Assembly: GCA_001574975.1 (NCBI GenBank) | Contig: KQ965798.1 | Location: 18,245-57,772 of the forward strand | DNA: 39,528 nucleotides | Direction of reading: 5' to 3' | Origin: Gonapodya prolifera JEL478 | Taxonomy: Eukaryota > Monoblepharomycota > Monoblepharidomycetes > Monoblepharidales > Gonapodyaceae | Shown: positions 8,115 through 20,115 of the stretch, piece by piece | How the letters are laid out: each line of letters begins with the position of its first letter | How positions within the stretch are numbered: the stretch's first letter is position 1 | Position numbers and translations under genes: made by a program | The notes under the pieces: model-generated | What the model was told of the DNA's origin: nothing | What the model saw: only the letters and a program-made list of their open reading frames with translations | Database searches by the model: none

Positions 8115-11021
8115 ATGTCGGGGGATAGTTTCTCGTCGCATTTAGACTCCTTGGAACAATCTCTGGCTCTCGACCGAGAGAACGCCCACCGCTCCAAGCA
8201 TCGTGGAACCAAACGCGACGGACAGCGTGGAGACGTCCGACCCAAAGGGTAGCTCAAAGGCTCCGCTGTTTCGGACCCGGTCGTACAAGATGCGAAGCCT
8301 CAGAGAGAGAGAACCCCGCCTCTCATCGCCGAGCAGCTCGGCGACGACGCGCGGTCTTCGCAATTGGCCTTTGGGACCGATGAGCCGCTGAGACGGAGCG
8401 ATGGCCCCGAAGTTGAACATGCTCTTAGGTCAAGCTCAATTGACCTCATGAGCGTGGGGGATTGACGGCCACTGCGATGTTTGCTCATGGGACTGTGGAT
8501 CAAGCACCGCACAATACCGCTCCCGAACCACGAGTGGATTTAAGGCCCCCGAAGAATGTGGAGCACTCTATAGACCTGAACTCTGGAAGCGAAACTGACC
8601 CAGGGACAGTGGAACCGGTTACGAGTGGTCCTCACAATGGAGCATCACCGACTCCTGAACCCGGTCGTTCCACAGACGTTGCTCAAGCGGCACTGGCTGT
8701 GGCCTCTCTTGCACCGCCAAATGTTGCGAAGAAGCGTGTTCTTCCCGAGAGCTTCTTATCGGGAGGAGGAGGTGCGAAAAGAGCGCAGGGAGGGAAGACT
8801 GCCCAACCTAAAAGGAAGTTGGTAGCGGAGAAATCGGAAACCACGACGACCGTGACGCCAAGTAAGTGGGCAATTGATCTTTTGAGATCCTTCCTGGGCA
8901 AGAAAATTGCACGTTACGGCGGCAACCGCTGTCGAGCAAGGAGAGATCCATCCGCGTCCGATCGACTCACCAATGTTGTCTCGGTGATGGAGGCTGATTC
9001 TGAGGAGAAGAGAATCAAGGCGGCCGGCTGGGACGAAAAGGTACGGCATTGTCTCACAAAGCGGGATGAGGGTGGCGGTGCTCTGGGTTTCTTTTCGCGC
9101 ACCTTTCAAGGGGGCTTTTGTGATTGTCAACTCGCTTTGGGTGGAGGATTCCATTCGAAGTGGCCGGTGTATGCCATTGATTGCAAGCTACACCACTGAA
9201 CCCTCTAGCGCACTTGTACCGAAACAACTTCTGCACGGTCGTACTCACAGCAACTGAGACACCGACGACGATGGTCTTGAAGAAAATTCTTCTACTGTGG
9301 TAGCTCAAGTTACCTCGAGCTTTGTGGAGCACTCTGGTTCGTCGTTTCACATGACGTCAACAGCAACAAAGAGGCAACAGAGCATGACAGCGAAGGGGGA
9401 GGAGAGGAGCTCTCGTGGGAGAAAGCCGAGGCTGTCCTTTTCGGTGGAAGTGGAGGTACCGCCGGGTCTTTCCCAGCTCCATCTAACATTCCGACAAAGC
9501 ATAAAGGTTCAGATGCCGATTCCGACACTACTGAGGATGAGCACGACCGGGTGAAATCGTGGGCGATGACATTTCCCAAGACATTGTCGTTCACTACGCC
9601 AAGTAGCAGCGGCAGTGGCAGTGGGAGTGCGAGTGCGAATGGAAATGTACATGGAAATGGAAGTGGAAGAGGAAGTGGAATTGGAAATAGGGGCTACAAC
9701 CAATCCAAGGTGGCCTCGAACTCCGGGTTTCAATGCATGGATTCGAACCCTTTGGGTGCCAAAAGGAGACCGGAGGTCCAAACGACGACATAATTCAGAT
9801 GCTGACTTCTGAAAGATGTCGCAGTTCAGCATCTGAATGAAGGAGTATCGTAAAGGACAGATTGATGGAAAAGAGCATTTTAAAAACATCAATTACACCG
9901 TGCCATTGCTTCTCTGCGGAAGCATCCTGTTCGGATAACATCAGCCGCAGAAGCCAAAAAGCTCAACGGAATAGGTGACAGTATCGCTAGGCACGTGAGT
10001 GCATTTGTTTATTATCCTCGTAAAGGCGTGTTCTCAACAATTTCCTGCATATCGAAGAGTGTCTCAATCAGGGCACGAATTCAAAGCTGCCTTCCCTTCA
10101 AAATGACGAGCAGCGGCGTATTGTAAATCTATTTTCCACTATACACGATGTTGGTACCAAAACGGCCTTGAAGTGGTTTGGCTTGGGGTATTGCACCACT
10201 GAGGACATAGTTGCGAACTTAAAACTGTCGGGAAACCAGAGGATGGGTTTGAAGCATTGCAAGATCTGTCACATTCTAGCGCTCTTGCTTGACAAGAATC
10301 TCTGCTCAATATTTTGTTTTTGTGGATCTCCTTGTTCGTATTCCTCGTTCTGAAGTCGAAGAAATAGCTGAAATCGTTCAAAATGAAGCCCGCGCGATCA
10401 ACAATAGATGGAATCTCTACATCATTGGCTCTTATCGGAGAGGCTCTCCAGACAGTGGCGACATTGACGTCTTTCTTGTTCATCGCCAAGACGAAGATCT
10501 GAAGAACATTTTGGCAGCGCTTGTGAAAAAGCTAAAAGCAAGGGGCTTCATTGTAGATGAACTTGTCAACGTTTTTCACCTCAAAGGAATGACCGAAAAT
10601 GATATCGCGAAGGTAATCTTTTAAAGATTCCTCATAAAGTTGATCAACCTGACCAGCAATGGCAGGGAATTGTGAAACTGAAAGATAAACCACACCATCG
10701 CCTCGATAGATTGCTCACTGAGTATCGGAATCTTGGTGCAGCACTGATGCACTGGACAGGTACTTCTCGAAATATTCTTGTCATGCGAGCGTCTGATCCG
10801 TCATACGTTCATTTGAAGGAAACGACATCTTCAATCGCTCCATCCGCCTCCTTGCCCGCAAAAGTGGGATGAATCTATCCCAGTACCGCCTGTTCAAAAA
10901 TGTTTCGCGGGGTCGAGGCGGTGTCAAGGTTAATGCTGGTGTGCGAATCGCTGGCCAGGCAGAGGAAGAAATTTCTGAAGCACTTGAAGTACCGTACAGG
11001 AGACCGGAGGGGCGGAAGTGA
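8115..11021 (+). CDS. Family X DNA polymerase (Pol lambda/Pol IV-like), apparently disrupted
   Basis: Gap-filling polymerase of base excision repair and end joining, nuclear. The order of parts fits Pol lambda. First comes a BRCT domain (about 8870-9200: RSFLGKKIARYGG, LTNVVSV, then FVIVNSLWVEDSI after an intron). A Ser/Gly-rich linker follows (9550-9790). The 8-kDa domain reads RAIASLRKHP and AEAKKLNGIG, then VGTKTALKWF. The palm has IIGSYRRGSPDSGDIDVFL with both metal-binding Asp. The thumb has HRLD, WTGNDIFNRSIRLLA across an intron, and ends YRRPEGRK. The last exons splice cleanly. Upstream there are problems: an in-frame TAG near 8248, a frame change near 8440, a one-base shift near 9890, no AG at the expected acceptor near 10057, and no GT-AG pair joining GLKH to VDLLVRIPRSE (10255-10310). 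It is either a decaying gene or poor sequence. The start is uncertain. Confidence 0.75.
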
Positions 11022-11315
11022 GTGCAACCCCTGGGTTCAGCAGCTTTTTTAATTGTAGCTGACGATTTGGATAGTCCTTGATAACCCACACAACGTTTTT
11101 GCATGGCACACGTATTCCATCTTGCAGCACTTTGTAATTCGCATACAACCTTCACACTTGTAATTTGATAATTGATTGTGCTTTAATTCTCAATATTTGA
11201 TTCGCTCCGTCGCATATTCTCGGTTCGATTTTACCAGACAAGTTGAGATACATGTATGGCATCACTTTTTCGACGAAGCGATCCTCACGTCAAAGCTTCA
11301 TAAGTTATCTATATA

Positions 11316-14300
11316 TTATATGCCATATAACATTAAGCCAGGCCTTTGGAGAGCCCGAAGAGCACTCTTGCCATTGCTTCCGATCTTGTTGACTTTGCCA
11401 GACAGATAGGTTATTTTTTGCGGCAACAGTGTTGCTCATCAAATACTCAACTTACTGTCAACATCCAACATCGTCAGACTTGTACAACCTCTTAATGTTT
11501 CAGCCAGAGCCATAACACCAACATCTCCAATCTGGTTCCCTGTGGGGATGAGGAGTTTAGAACGGGGAAAAGAATCTGGCACACATGAGCTAACAGTTCA
11601 GATTGAGAGAGTCCAGAAGCTTGCAATTTCGCAACGCCCGGGCAATGGCTTCCCCACCTCCGGCTTCAATAGCGTTCGATTGTTTTGTGAACTGCAATGT
11701 TAGAACGAATCAGGCGATATCTCAAAATAACATCACAAACATGATAAGTTCAGGTTTGTTAGATTTGGGCAGTTTGCGAGGGCTTCAGAAAGAGCCATTG
11801 CGCCCTCTGTTCTGAAATTTGTCTCTGACAGGGAGGGCAGGTGGGGTCACCAACAGCATTTACTTTCATCTTGCTTTCACACCCACTGCATAAATTGAGA
11901 GATGTCAGCTTTGTACAGCTCTTCAGCGTGGCAGCGAGGGCACTTGCACCGTCGGCAATTCCCGTGTTATCTGTAACGACATGCATACGAATCAATGAAC
12001 TCTGCGGAAGCGGTCAGTGAAACTCAACGTACATGAAAGATCCAAATGCATCAAATTTGACGAGTGCTTCAGAGCTTCGGCAAGGTCCCTGGCATCTTCT
12101 GATGCAAGCGCCGTGTCTTGAACAATGAAACGACACAGAAGTAAACAGAAATAGGAGAATCAACTGGGATCCAACCTACTCCACAGGATTAAAGCATTAA
12201 GATTTGGACATAATTTCAAAGCATTGGAGAGAGATTTGAACCCTTCGTGTCCGATACCATTGCCTTGCAAGTTTGCACGATCAATCAGCAAATGTGTCAT
12301 TTTCAAATGATGTCACCTACATGAAAGATCCAATTTCGAAACATTTTTACAATGCTTTAGTGCTTCAGCAAGTGCTTTTGCACCTTTGGCTTCAATCCCA
12401 GTATCTGGAGGAGCCAAAAACCAAATCAAAACCAAAGGTTGCGTATTGGTTCTGACATGGGTGAGCTCTCCAACCCACCTCGAAAGTTTAACGTTCCCAG
12501 ATTTGGGCAATTTTGCAGTGCCTGTCCAAGAGCTATTACGCCATCCATTTCCAATCTATTGCCTGTATTGACAAGTGGTTAGTGTGGGAGAAGAATCAGG
12601 AATGGTGTTTCACTCCAGGGGTTCCGGTTCACAAACCTCCAAGATGCAACGTCACCAACTTCACACAGCACTTTAAGGCCTCAGCAAGTGCAATTGACCC
12701 ATGTAGCCCAAAGCCGTTTTCTGATATTTGAGGACGTATTAACCAAAGACCACAACGTCATAGACATGAATATTTACTTGAGAGGTCCAAACATTCCAAA
12801 CGAGGTAGCTCACGCAGACACGCGGCAATTGCCACAATTCCTGCCTCTTGCAATTCTCCACCTAAAGAAATTCAACAATAAATATGTAGATAAAGAATGG
12901 CATATAGATACCAACGGGCGATGTTAATTTTCCTTAAACTTTTCAAATTGCACAACGCTTGGGCAATGACTATGCCACCAAGCTTTCCAATAGAGTAGCC
13001 TGAAAATTGTGCCCACGTCGATTCAATTTTTTGAAAAGTTTTCACGTGTGTCCTCACAACTAATGCTCAATTGTGTCAGATCTGTGAGAGTTGCCAAAGC
13101 TTTCATCAAAGATTCTGCTCCAGTTTCAGTAAACTTGGTCCCTGTAAAAGCCGGCGTGTTGTTTGTTGGAACTAAGGTCTTGAATGTTGATGTGCCGTAC
13201 CTGAAAGATACAATGACTTCATGCCGACTTTGCCAATGAGGGAGTTCGCCAAGTGACTGACGCCAGAATCTCCGATATTTGGATTGACTTAACGTGTCAG
13301 AGTCATCTTTCAGCGATGGTCTATGAAAGGTAGCCATTTGCAGAAACCTACGAGATAAATCCAAAAACATCAAATGGTCACAAGCCCCGATATATTGAGT
13401 TATTTGCTCAAGTGTTGATGCAGTCAAATTGGTATCTAGTCAAAGACGATTATCAAGAGCTTAGGATGGCATCTTGAACATAACTCACTGCTCATCCACA
13501 AGTGCGTCATATCGTAACTCGCTTGAAGTTCCTCCACCAAAGTTTCAATGACGGAGGATTTTAGTGGTACTCCGGCGAGAACCACTTGAAAGCTCTTGCC
13601 GAGGGTAAAAGGTATGACACCAGCAGCTGCACGAATATCGAGGACATTCGACGCCGTTCTGATCATGTTCACTTGACCTGTTCGCAAGCTCCGAGCGCGA
13701 CACGAATCACTGTCCTTCCTCCAGTACTTAATTTCCACTACACAAAGTTAGTCCAGTGTGGAAACATATTACATTTTGATTTTCTAGTTCTCACCTTGAT
13801 CCCCGCGAATGATCTCCAATTCGCTTGCACTAGCAGGTGACTGTTTCCTACTAACATAATGCCGAGTATATAATATTGGTGTACAAATAAAGAAAAAAAA
13901 ACATAAAAAAATACCCACAGCGCTTCCAGTGTCCAGCCCTTCAAGTTTGAGAAGCATTCGGCGTCCATCAAATCAAGTGGATCAACGCAATTGGCATCAA
14001 GCGGCTCATCAGAGAACCATCTCTCGTCGGATAAATTGCTAGAACCTAGCAATGGCTCTATAAGGCAACCCTCACGTGGTGTTAACATCAGAACATACTT
14101 TGGTTTCCGCTCCCACTGTCTTCCCACGGGCCGGATGGGCTGTCAGAAACACCAAATCTAATGATGAATTTTTCTGGGATACGGCTTGACACACCAAATC
14201 GAACTCAATGTTGCAACAATTGCTTCAAATGTAGGTCGCTTGCTTGCATCGCTATCCCAGCAACTGTTCATCAGATCGATTACTGTTCGGTCCACGTCTT

Positions 14301-15194
14301 CAGTCAGGCACGTCTTGTCCGCTCGTCCCCCATTGATAATGAAGTGATAAATATCATTGTTTGTTTCGAGCTCAGGGAAGGGAGTTCCAGACGAAAGCAC
14401 CTTAACACAAGACACTCAGAAAACGTCCAAACAACTGGCATGCGAATGGCAATGGACAGAACAATCTCACCGCATACATCGTCATTCCAAACGCAAACAC
14501 ATCACCTTCCTTGTTCGTAGGTCCTCCACTCAATCGCTCTGGAGGCATGTACGCCCACGTCCCTGGCCTGTCGCCTTCTGTCGTCTCGAAACCTCCGACT
14601 TTTGCAGACCCAAAGTCAGCAAGCCGCGGTGCCAGGGACTGGTCCATCAGGACGTTGAGTGGTTTCAAATCGGCATGGACCACGTTGTTGCGGTGGAGAT
14701 GGTGCATTCCGCGAGCGATCCCCAGCAACTGCGCGCAAACGTTCATCATTAAGTGACGCTACGAAGGGAAGGGTTTCTGATCTCACCAGGCGGACCTTAT
14801 CAACGTTGTGCGTCGTCCTCAAAAAACTCGCGCAATCCCCATTACGCAAGAACGGTGACGCAATAAAGAAAGAAACGCGCTCCAGGCCATCCCAGGACCA
14901 CGTAGTGATGCCCGCGCCAAACAAGGGGCACACGTTGCGGTGGTCTTTGAGTTTCCACCAAGTTTCCACCTCGTGCACGAACACTTCGCGGTGCGATTCG
15001 ATGCTCGGATTCAGTACGTGCGGTTTGAAAATCTTGATGGCAACACGCGGGATGCCTCGGAGCTCGCCTTGGAAGACTTGGCTGCTGTACCCGTCTCCCA
15101 CGGGGGTTTTGGGGAGTTTGATGGATGTGTGACTTGTCCACCAAGCGTAGCCACGGAAGAGATCCTCGAAAACGAAGATTGCCTCGCCCATCAT
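11316..15194 (-). CDS. Protein kinase (TKL-like) fused to an RNI-type leucine-rich repeat array
   Basis: Start chosen at the [11 protein letters not shown] methionine (15194); an upstream open stretch lacks an ATG. The kinase occupies the first 290 or so residues: glycine loop [10 protein letters not shown] (33-41), VAIK lysine 54, catalytic loop HADLKPLN (Asp156; Ala replaces the usual Arg of HRD), DFG at 174-176, then MPPERL in place of APE. Kinase exons: 15194-14787, 14728-14471, 14400-14195. A linker of about 200 residues follows, including [19 protein letters not shown]. About 15 repeats come next, of the form N-x-I-x-x-x-G-A-x-A-L-A-x-A-L-K-x-C-x-x-L-x-x-L-x-L-S, as in RNI/NLR-type LRRs. 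The stop is at 11316-11318. No signal peptide or membrane segment is seen, so it is probably a cytoplasmic signalling protein. It converges on the polymerase gene 294 bp away. Confidence 0.85.
11420..13434 (-). repeat. Tandem one-exon-per-repeat LRR array
   Basis: Each 28-residue repeat is carried by its own exon, separated by introns of about 45-110 nt. Two exons counted base by base (about 12452-12369 and 12267-12184 on the minus strand) are exactly 84 nt. The repeats checked are flanked by phase-1 introns, so each exon is a symmetric module that can be gained or lost without shifting frame. Repeat cores include [55 protein letters not shown] and [11 protein letters not shown]. Confidence 0.8.
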
Positions 15195-15568
15195 CCTCTT
15201 CTGTTGCGGACGGGTCTTGGCTCCAGGCTTGACCACAGAGCGGCCACAGGCAGTTAAACTTTCCTTGCTTCTTCCTGCTGGACCACCGCGCTATGTATCA
15301 ATAAAATTAGTGCATTCAATTACAGTCTCCCCTGTGCCAAACGGCGCTCCCTATTTTGGTGATCACAAACAGTGGATAAATGACCGCGTCGCAAGTCGCA
15401 ATGGTACACGTATTTATGCTTGAAATTTCAACGTGTGATACGAAAACAGATATTGTGTCTGCCCTTTGCTGCAAGTAAGACGAAGAACCTCCCTGTCCCC
15501 AATCCCGTTGGAAGGTACTCTAAACCCAAACCACAATCCTCCCCTCGTTGCAACTGCCACTCCATAAC
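15195..15568. other. Intergenic region between the kinase-LRR and Hikeshi genes
   Basis: Holds the promoter of the kinase-LRR gene and the 3' end of the Hikeshi gene, both on the minus strand. I see no further gene or repeat. Confidence 0.5.
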
Positions 15569-16630
15569 CTAGTCCCTCATGATCCATCCTGGGTCGACCG
15601 AAGCTCGCTGTGTGACTTTGGCGTGCCATTCGCGGAGGATCTTCGTGACGGGGGTCGGGCACGGGCAGAAACGCAGGTGAGAAAGAGGAGACGGCAGACG
15701 TCGGTATGGGTTACATTGTGAGTATGGTTGCAGCCCCAGCCCATGCGCGGAGTAAGCCCCTGACTCACATTGAACGACACCATACCCGTAGACCCGACAT
15801 ACGATCCAACATGGTCCAACAAACTATCTGCTACCTTTTTGATGGCGCGTTGCGCTAGAGTTGCCATGTCGGATTGAGAAGGCGCAGTCGGTGTTGGTTG
15901 CGGAGGTTGGGTGGCGAGTTGCACGGCGATGGAGGCGAGAGGTTCGAGTGATATGCCGATCGTGGCCGTGATGGGGGATGGGCTGTGGTCCACCAAGAGA
16001 TGGTCAGAGGCGACCAGGAGACTGCCAGAAGCCTCGTACAGGTGTAAACTCACACCGAAGATCCTCCTTCATCCAGCATGTCGTCTGCGGCGACGCTCGC
16101 CATCGACGCGTCCAGTCGTCCTCCCTGTCCAGCAAACGTCGCGCTGGTCTGACCCACGGGCGGATGGGCGGTGGAGAATTTGTACACGGCCGAGGGTTTG
16201 TCGTTGGTCAAAGCGCCGAAGAGTTTCCATGTGGGCGTGGGGAGTGGCCTCTTGGGAATGAGCAGGGAGGGAAGAAGTGAGAATTCGGAAGTCTGAGATG
16301 ATCGCATCTTTTAAACTCACCAGAGCAAATGCACCGTCGCGCCAAATCCATCCGGAAGTGGTGTCGCACCGGTCAAGAACACCGCAACGCTTGTTCAAGG
16401 CGGAATAGGTCCACCCGCGTGATGGATTGCACGGATTCATTCCATTTGCATTCGAATCGCGGGTAGAAATCGGTGAGACTTGGGGTGAAGAACATGATGG
16501 AACGTGATGGAACTCACTGATTGATGTGTTCTGCGGATGGCAGCTCCATCATGAGCCGCATGGCATCCACTTGAACAAAATCGGTCCTAACCAACTTCCC
16601 CGCCACGAGCACTGCAAAAGGTGAAGTCAT
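15569..16630 (-). CDS. OPI10/Hikeshi family protein
   Basis: In animals Hikeshi carries Hsp70 into the nucleus during heat stress; the yeast homologue Opi10 is linked to phospholipid regulation. Five exons on the minus strand: 16630-16518, 16389-16321, 16248-16054, 15982-15769 and 15640-15569. Lengths sum to 663 nt, so 220 residues, slightly longer than the usual 195-200. Family motifs in order: FAVLVAGKLVRTDFVQVD at the N-terminus, INHVAVFLTGATPLPDGFGA, LFGALTNDKPSAVYKFS, IGISLEPLASIAVQLA, and a C-terminal ILREWHAKVTQR helix matching the family's LKWYENFQRRL. A middle insertion rich in Ala, Gly and Ser (about residues 98-125) accounts for the extra length. Start at ATG 16630-16628, giving MTSPFAVLVAGK. 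Confidence 0.92.
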
Positions 16631-16943
16631 TTTGTATGTGGTGGAAATTGAGCCGATGGAAGCTCCGGGTGAACTCCCCACTGACCCTCTGCGCCGCAGC
16701 CAAAAAGGACCAACACACCGATCGACTGCACAGACACGCGGAGACGATGGACGTGCAGCGAGAGGACGGGCAGGGGCGCAGACAGGACAGCAAGGGTACG
16801 AGATGGGACGGTGAGGCTGCGATCCAGGGTGGGCGATGACAGAGAAGCAAACTCAACTTCCTTCTTTTCCGGTTATCCGGTCGCTTTTCACCACTCCAAA
16901 GCCTTGCTGCCGAATGAGACACTCATACACATCTTCGAGGTAT

Positions 16944-18727
16944 GCTGATGTGCGACACCAGTGTCTCGTGCCCGGTACTAAACCCATCGCGCCACGTTCT
17001 GCTCGCACCTCGCTCGCTTACCGCCGTCCGCCCACGATCAGGGCCTGCGCGATCTCATCGACCTTCTCTCTCTGCGCTGCGCCTCACGGCGATTTCGTGG
17101 ACTCGCGGAGATTGTGCTCACGGATCGTTTGGAGGACCTCGTCCAGATGTCGCACGGGAGGAAGAAGGCAATGGACCAGTCGGTTGTAGAGCTCGAGAGG
17201 GATAAAGGGCCGAGGATGTCCCATTACAGGACGTTTTTAACAGGGCTGAGTCATCAGGAGGTCAATGAGTTGAGGTTTATGAGGGATCCTCCGCACGAGG
17301 TGAGGTTCAAGGCGAGGTCTGGATTGCGAACCACGGAAGACCGAGCGGTCCGAGCGCAGCGAGCAAAGCGGGCGGAGAGAGGACGCCGAGGCCTAAGCGC
17401 AGCTAGGCGCCGACCGAGTTCGATGCCTAAGCGCTACAGCGCTGACCGAGGCTGTTGTTGGACCGGAGCTATTAGAGATGAGAGCAAGGGGCCCGTCGGA
17501 ATGAATGAGTGGTTTCTTGGGAGATATACCTGCGAATCTCCTTCCTTCTGGGGTTCACACTTCACTGAACCCATTCCGTCTCTTCCAGGTCCGAGTTGTC
17601 TGCGGCTGCATCTCCATCCTCTTCGGGGGCTTGCACCAGGCACTACCACCGTCCTCCTCCAGCTCCGTGCCCCCGTCGACTCACCCGACCGCGACACCAG
17701 GAGCAGGACCTTCCTCGGGAGTCCTGACACCACCGTCATCACCGTCGCCTCATTCCCACTCCCACCTCACTCCTTCTACACCGCACTATCCTCATCCTCC
17801 TTCCCCACCCTACACTCCATCTCCATCTCCGCCTTCTTTCCCCGCACACTCACACTCACACTCACACAACACCCACTCTTCCACCATCACACCCGCACCA
17901 CTCGAGCAGTCCCCCGCGCAGGAAGAAGCTGCCATCGTGATGTCACTCGAATGGTCTGAAGTGCGCAAGCGTATGAGGTCGCAGGCGTTCAAGTCGTGGC
18001 TTGTCGGGCTGGACAGGGGTGTCGATAGCGTCAGCGTGGGTAATGTCAGGCCTGTGGAAAAGTGAGTTAAGTGGTGGTGGTTTGGCGGAGGGACGGCGAG
18101 GAGGAAGACCGGCGGTGACGTGAAGAAGGGACGATTCGTGCACCTTGGAACCACTTATGATTGACTCCTTCAATGCCACCCTCCAGAATCATCATGAACG
18201 ACTCCCACATCTCGTACCAAAACGTCCGCCGGGTCAACATCGCCGCATACCGTCTTCTCATCGTCGTTGCCGCCATAATTCAAGTCGTGAACATTCTCGT
18301 GAGTGCTCCTGTCCCTGGTGTTGAACCAAAGTGATGGCTAAGAGACCTCACCCACCCACCCTGCGCATCCCTGCAGGATGAGTTTAAAACCCGCCGGCAC
18401 TCCTCGCAGCAGATATCCAAGCAGCTCGCCCGCTACAAGTTTCTCATCGCATGTTGCGGAGGCTCGCGGAGCGCTCAAGGTTCTTCAGCGGGACGTGATG
18501 CACTTCCATCGCCCACGTCGGCAGGACTTGCCCTCCCACCCTTGGAAACTGCCGGTGGTGGTGGTGCGGGAGAAGTAGACGACGACGACGATGAAGATGG
18601 TGATGAGTATGAAGACGACGACGAGGATGATATGGACGAAGAGGCAGAGGTGGACCAAAGCGAGGATGGTGACGTGGAAGCGGGTGTGGGTGGAGAGGGG
18701 GTGCAAGGTGTCAGTATGGCGGCGTAG
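16944..18727 (+). CDS. Unrecognised protein with hydrophobic segments and an acidic C-terminal tail
   Basis: Five exons: 16944-16976, 17042-17299, 17589-18061, 18187-18298 and 18377-18727. They sum to 1,227 nt (408 residues) with consistent phases. The N-terminal third is helical and charged (LRDLIDLLSLRCASRRF, LTDRLEDLVQMSHGRKK, FLTGLSHQEVNELRFM). A short hydrophobic stretch (VRVVCGCISILFGG) is followed by a Ser/Pro/His-rich low-complexity linker with SHSHSHN runs. Next comes MSLEWSEVRKRMRSQAFKSW. A clear membrane-like segment follows (IAAYRLLIVVAAIIQVVNIL). The last 50 residues are mostly Asp/Glu. I do not recognise the family. The first exon is short and the least certain part. Intron 2 is unusually long (289 nt) and carries a repeat-like insert. 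Confidence 0.6.
17335..17455 (+). repeat. Candidate tRNA-derived SINE-like insert in an intron
   Basis: Within a 289-nt intron, a GC-rich block with internal palindromes carries GACCGAGCGGTC (17339-17350), which resembles a pol III A box of Leu/Ser tRNAs. It also carries GAGTTCGATGCC (17416-17427), which resembles a B box. The block contrasts with its flanks and with the short introns elsewhere. No poly-A tail or target duplication is evident. Confidence 0.3.
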
Positions 18728-20115
18728 TAGCGGGGGCGCTAATTTGAGTACGGAAAAGACGGGCGGACGGACGCGGCGACTTGTTTGTGGGTTGGATTGA
18801 ATGGATATTGGACTTTGTCATACGGACGTTGAGAGTTTTGTGTGGTGGTTTTCTGGAGCAGTACAGTATATACCTTGAGCCTTCTCCCGCACGTACGTTT
18901 GTGCTTGTGCGCCCCTCCTCCCACCCGGACTCGCATCCTGGCGATGCAAGCTTTCGGGGAGGAATTGCACTGAGGACCGACCTTCCCCGGTCATTTTTGA
19001 AGCACGAGCAGAAGCACGCGCACGAGCAACTTCCCGCGACCTCTGGTGTGGGAATAGCGGCATGTGCTCGCAGTGTGTTTTAGGACTATATACACACGAT
19101 GAGCAGTAGTACAATGCAATGCAAATACACTCATATCGTTTTTCTACGAGCTGTGTTTGTGGGTCGGATCAATATCACCTCGTGTAAAAGTCGCCCAACT
19201 TGGCATGCTGCTTCGCTTCCAAACAGCTGACAGTAGAGCTCCTCGTGTTCGCTTTCACACATATACTGAATAATACATCTGTCTCTTGCTCTTACGCTCC
19301 TAGCTTTTGAGCGTCCACAATTTGACATTATAATACATTTACAGAAAAGGTTCAAACATAGCCAAAAATGCTTGGTTGCTTATTTGAGGACAATTTGAGG
19401 GAGATCGTTCGACCACAGACGCGGTGTGGCCTGGTGTGGTACTCACATTCCTTCTTCTGAGATACCACGGCCGACTGCCATCATCACCCCGGAGCCACCC
19501 GGTGCTTCCTTATCTGAGTTGGGTGAGGAAAGAAGAGCTCAAAGGTCGAATCCAGCCACCAATGTCCGAGGACCCTCAGCCACTTCCACTCGTCCTCAAG
19601 GGCGTGGTCGTGGTCCCCTTGGTGGACGCCATTTTCTTCTGGAAGGGTCGACGATCACGGGGAACTAGTGATGTCCGATAGACGGTATTATTCTCCCGCA
19701 AACAGGGCTTCGGAAGATTACCATTTCTGGGTGGGATACCTCGACGAACTTATTTAAGATCACGAGAACAGAGGAGAGAATTGGTCATGTTCCATATATT
19801 CAAGCCACCCAGATTCTCGGGATGTACACAACTTTATCGATGGGAATTCTGGATTTGTGACGAACAGCGAGACATTAGAAAGTATCTTCACCCGGGTGAT
19901 CCTGCCAAGGATGAAAAGATTTCTGTGACTTCTGTGTGAATAATTGAGGCTCGTCGAGATCCCAAAACGAGAGGAAATGGTTTTGTACTGTTTGAAACGA
20001 CGTGGAATTTTGACTATCAGGCTCATTATGTCACACGGTTGATTACACAAGTATCTGGCTCCCACTCTTGCTACACGTGTTATGTTATTGACATACTACT
20101 GTGTAGGTTCTTTCA
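18728..20115. other. Intergenic region without a recognisable gene
   Basis: About 1.4 kb with no family match. One plus-strand stretch (19519-19668) reads SNPATNVRGPSATST then GRGRGPLGG and could be a degraded retroelement gag basic tail, but it is too short to claim. Confidence 0.4.

Noticed and set aside
9609-9690. GGAAATGGAAGTGG-type repeats as a minisatellite or CRISPR-like array
   Set aside because: They encode the Gly/Ser/Asn linker between the BRCT and polymerase domains; no spacer-repeat structure.
17335-17455. A functional tRNA gene
   Set aside because: The A- and B-box spacing is wide and I could not fold a cloverleaf with an anticodon; kept only as a SINE-like candidate.
18585-18660. 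GAY-rich simple repeat
   Set aside because: It lies in frame in the last exon and encodes the acidic tail, so it is not reported as a separate repeat.
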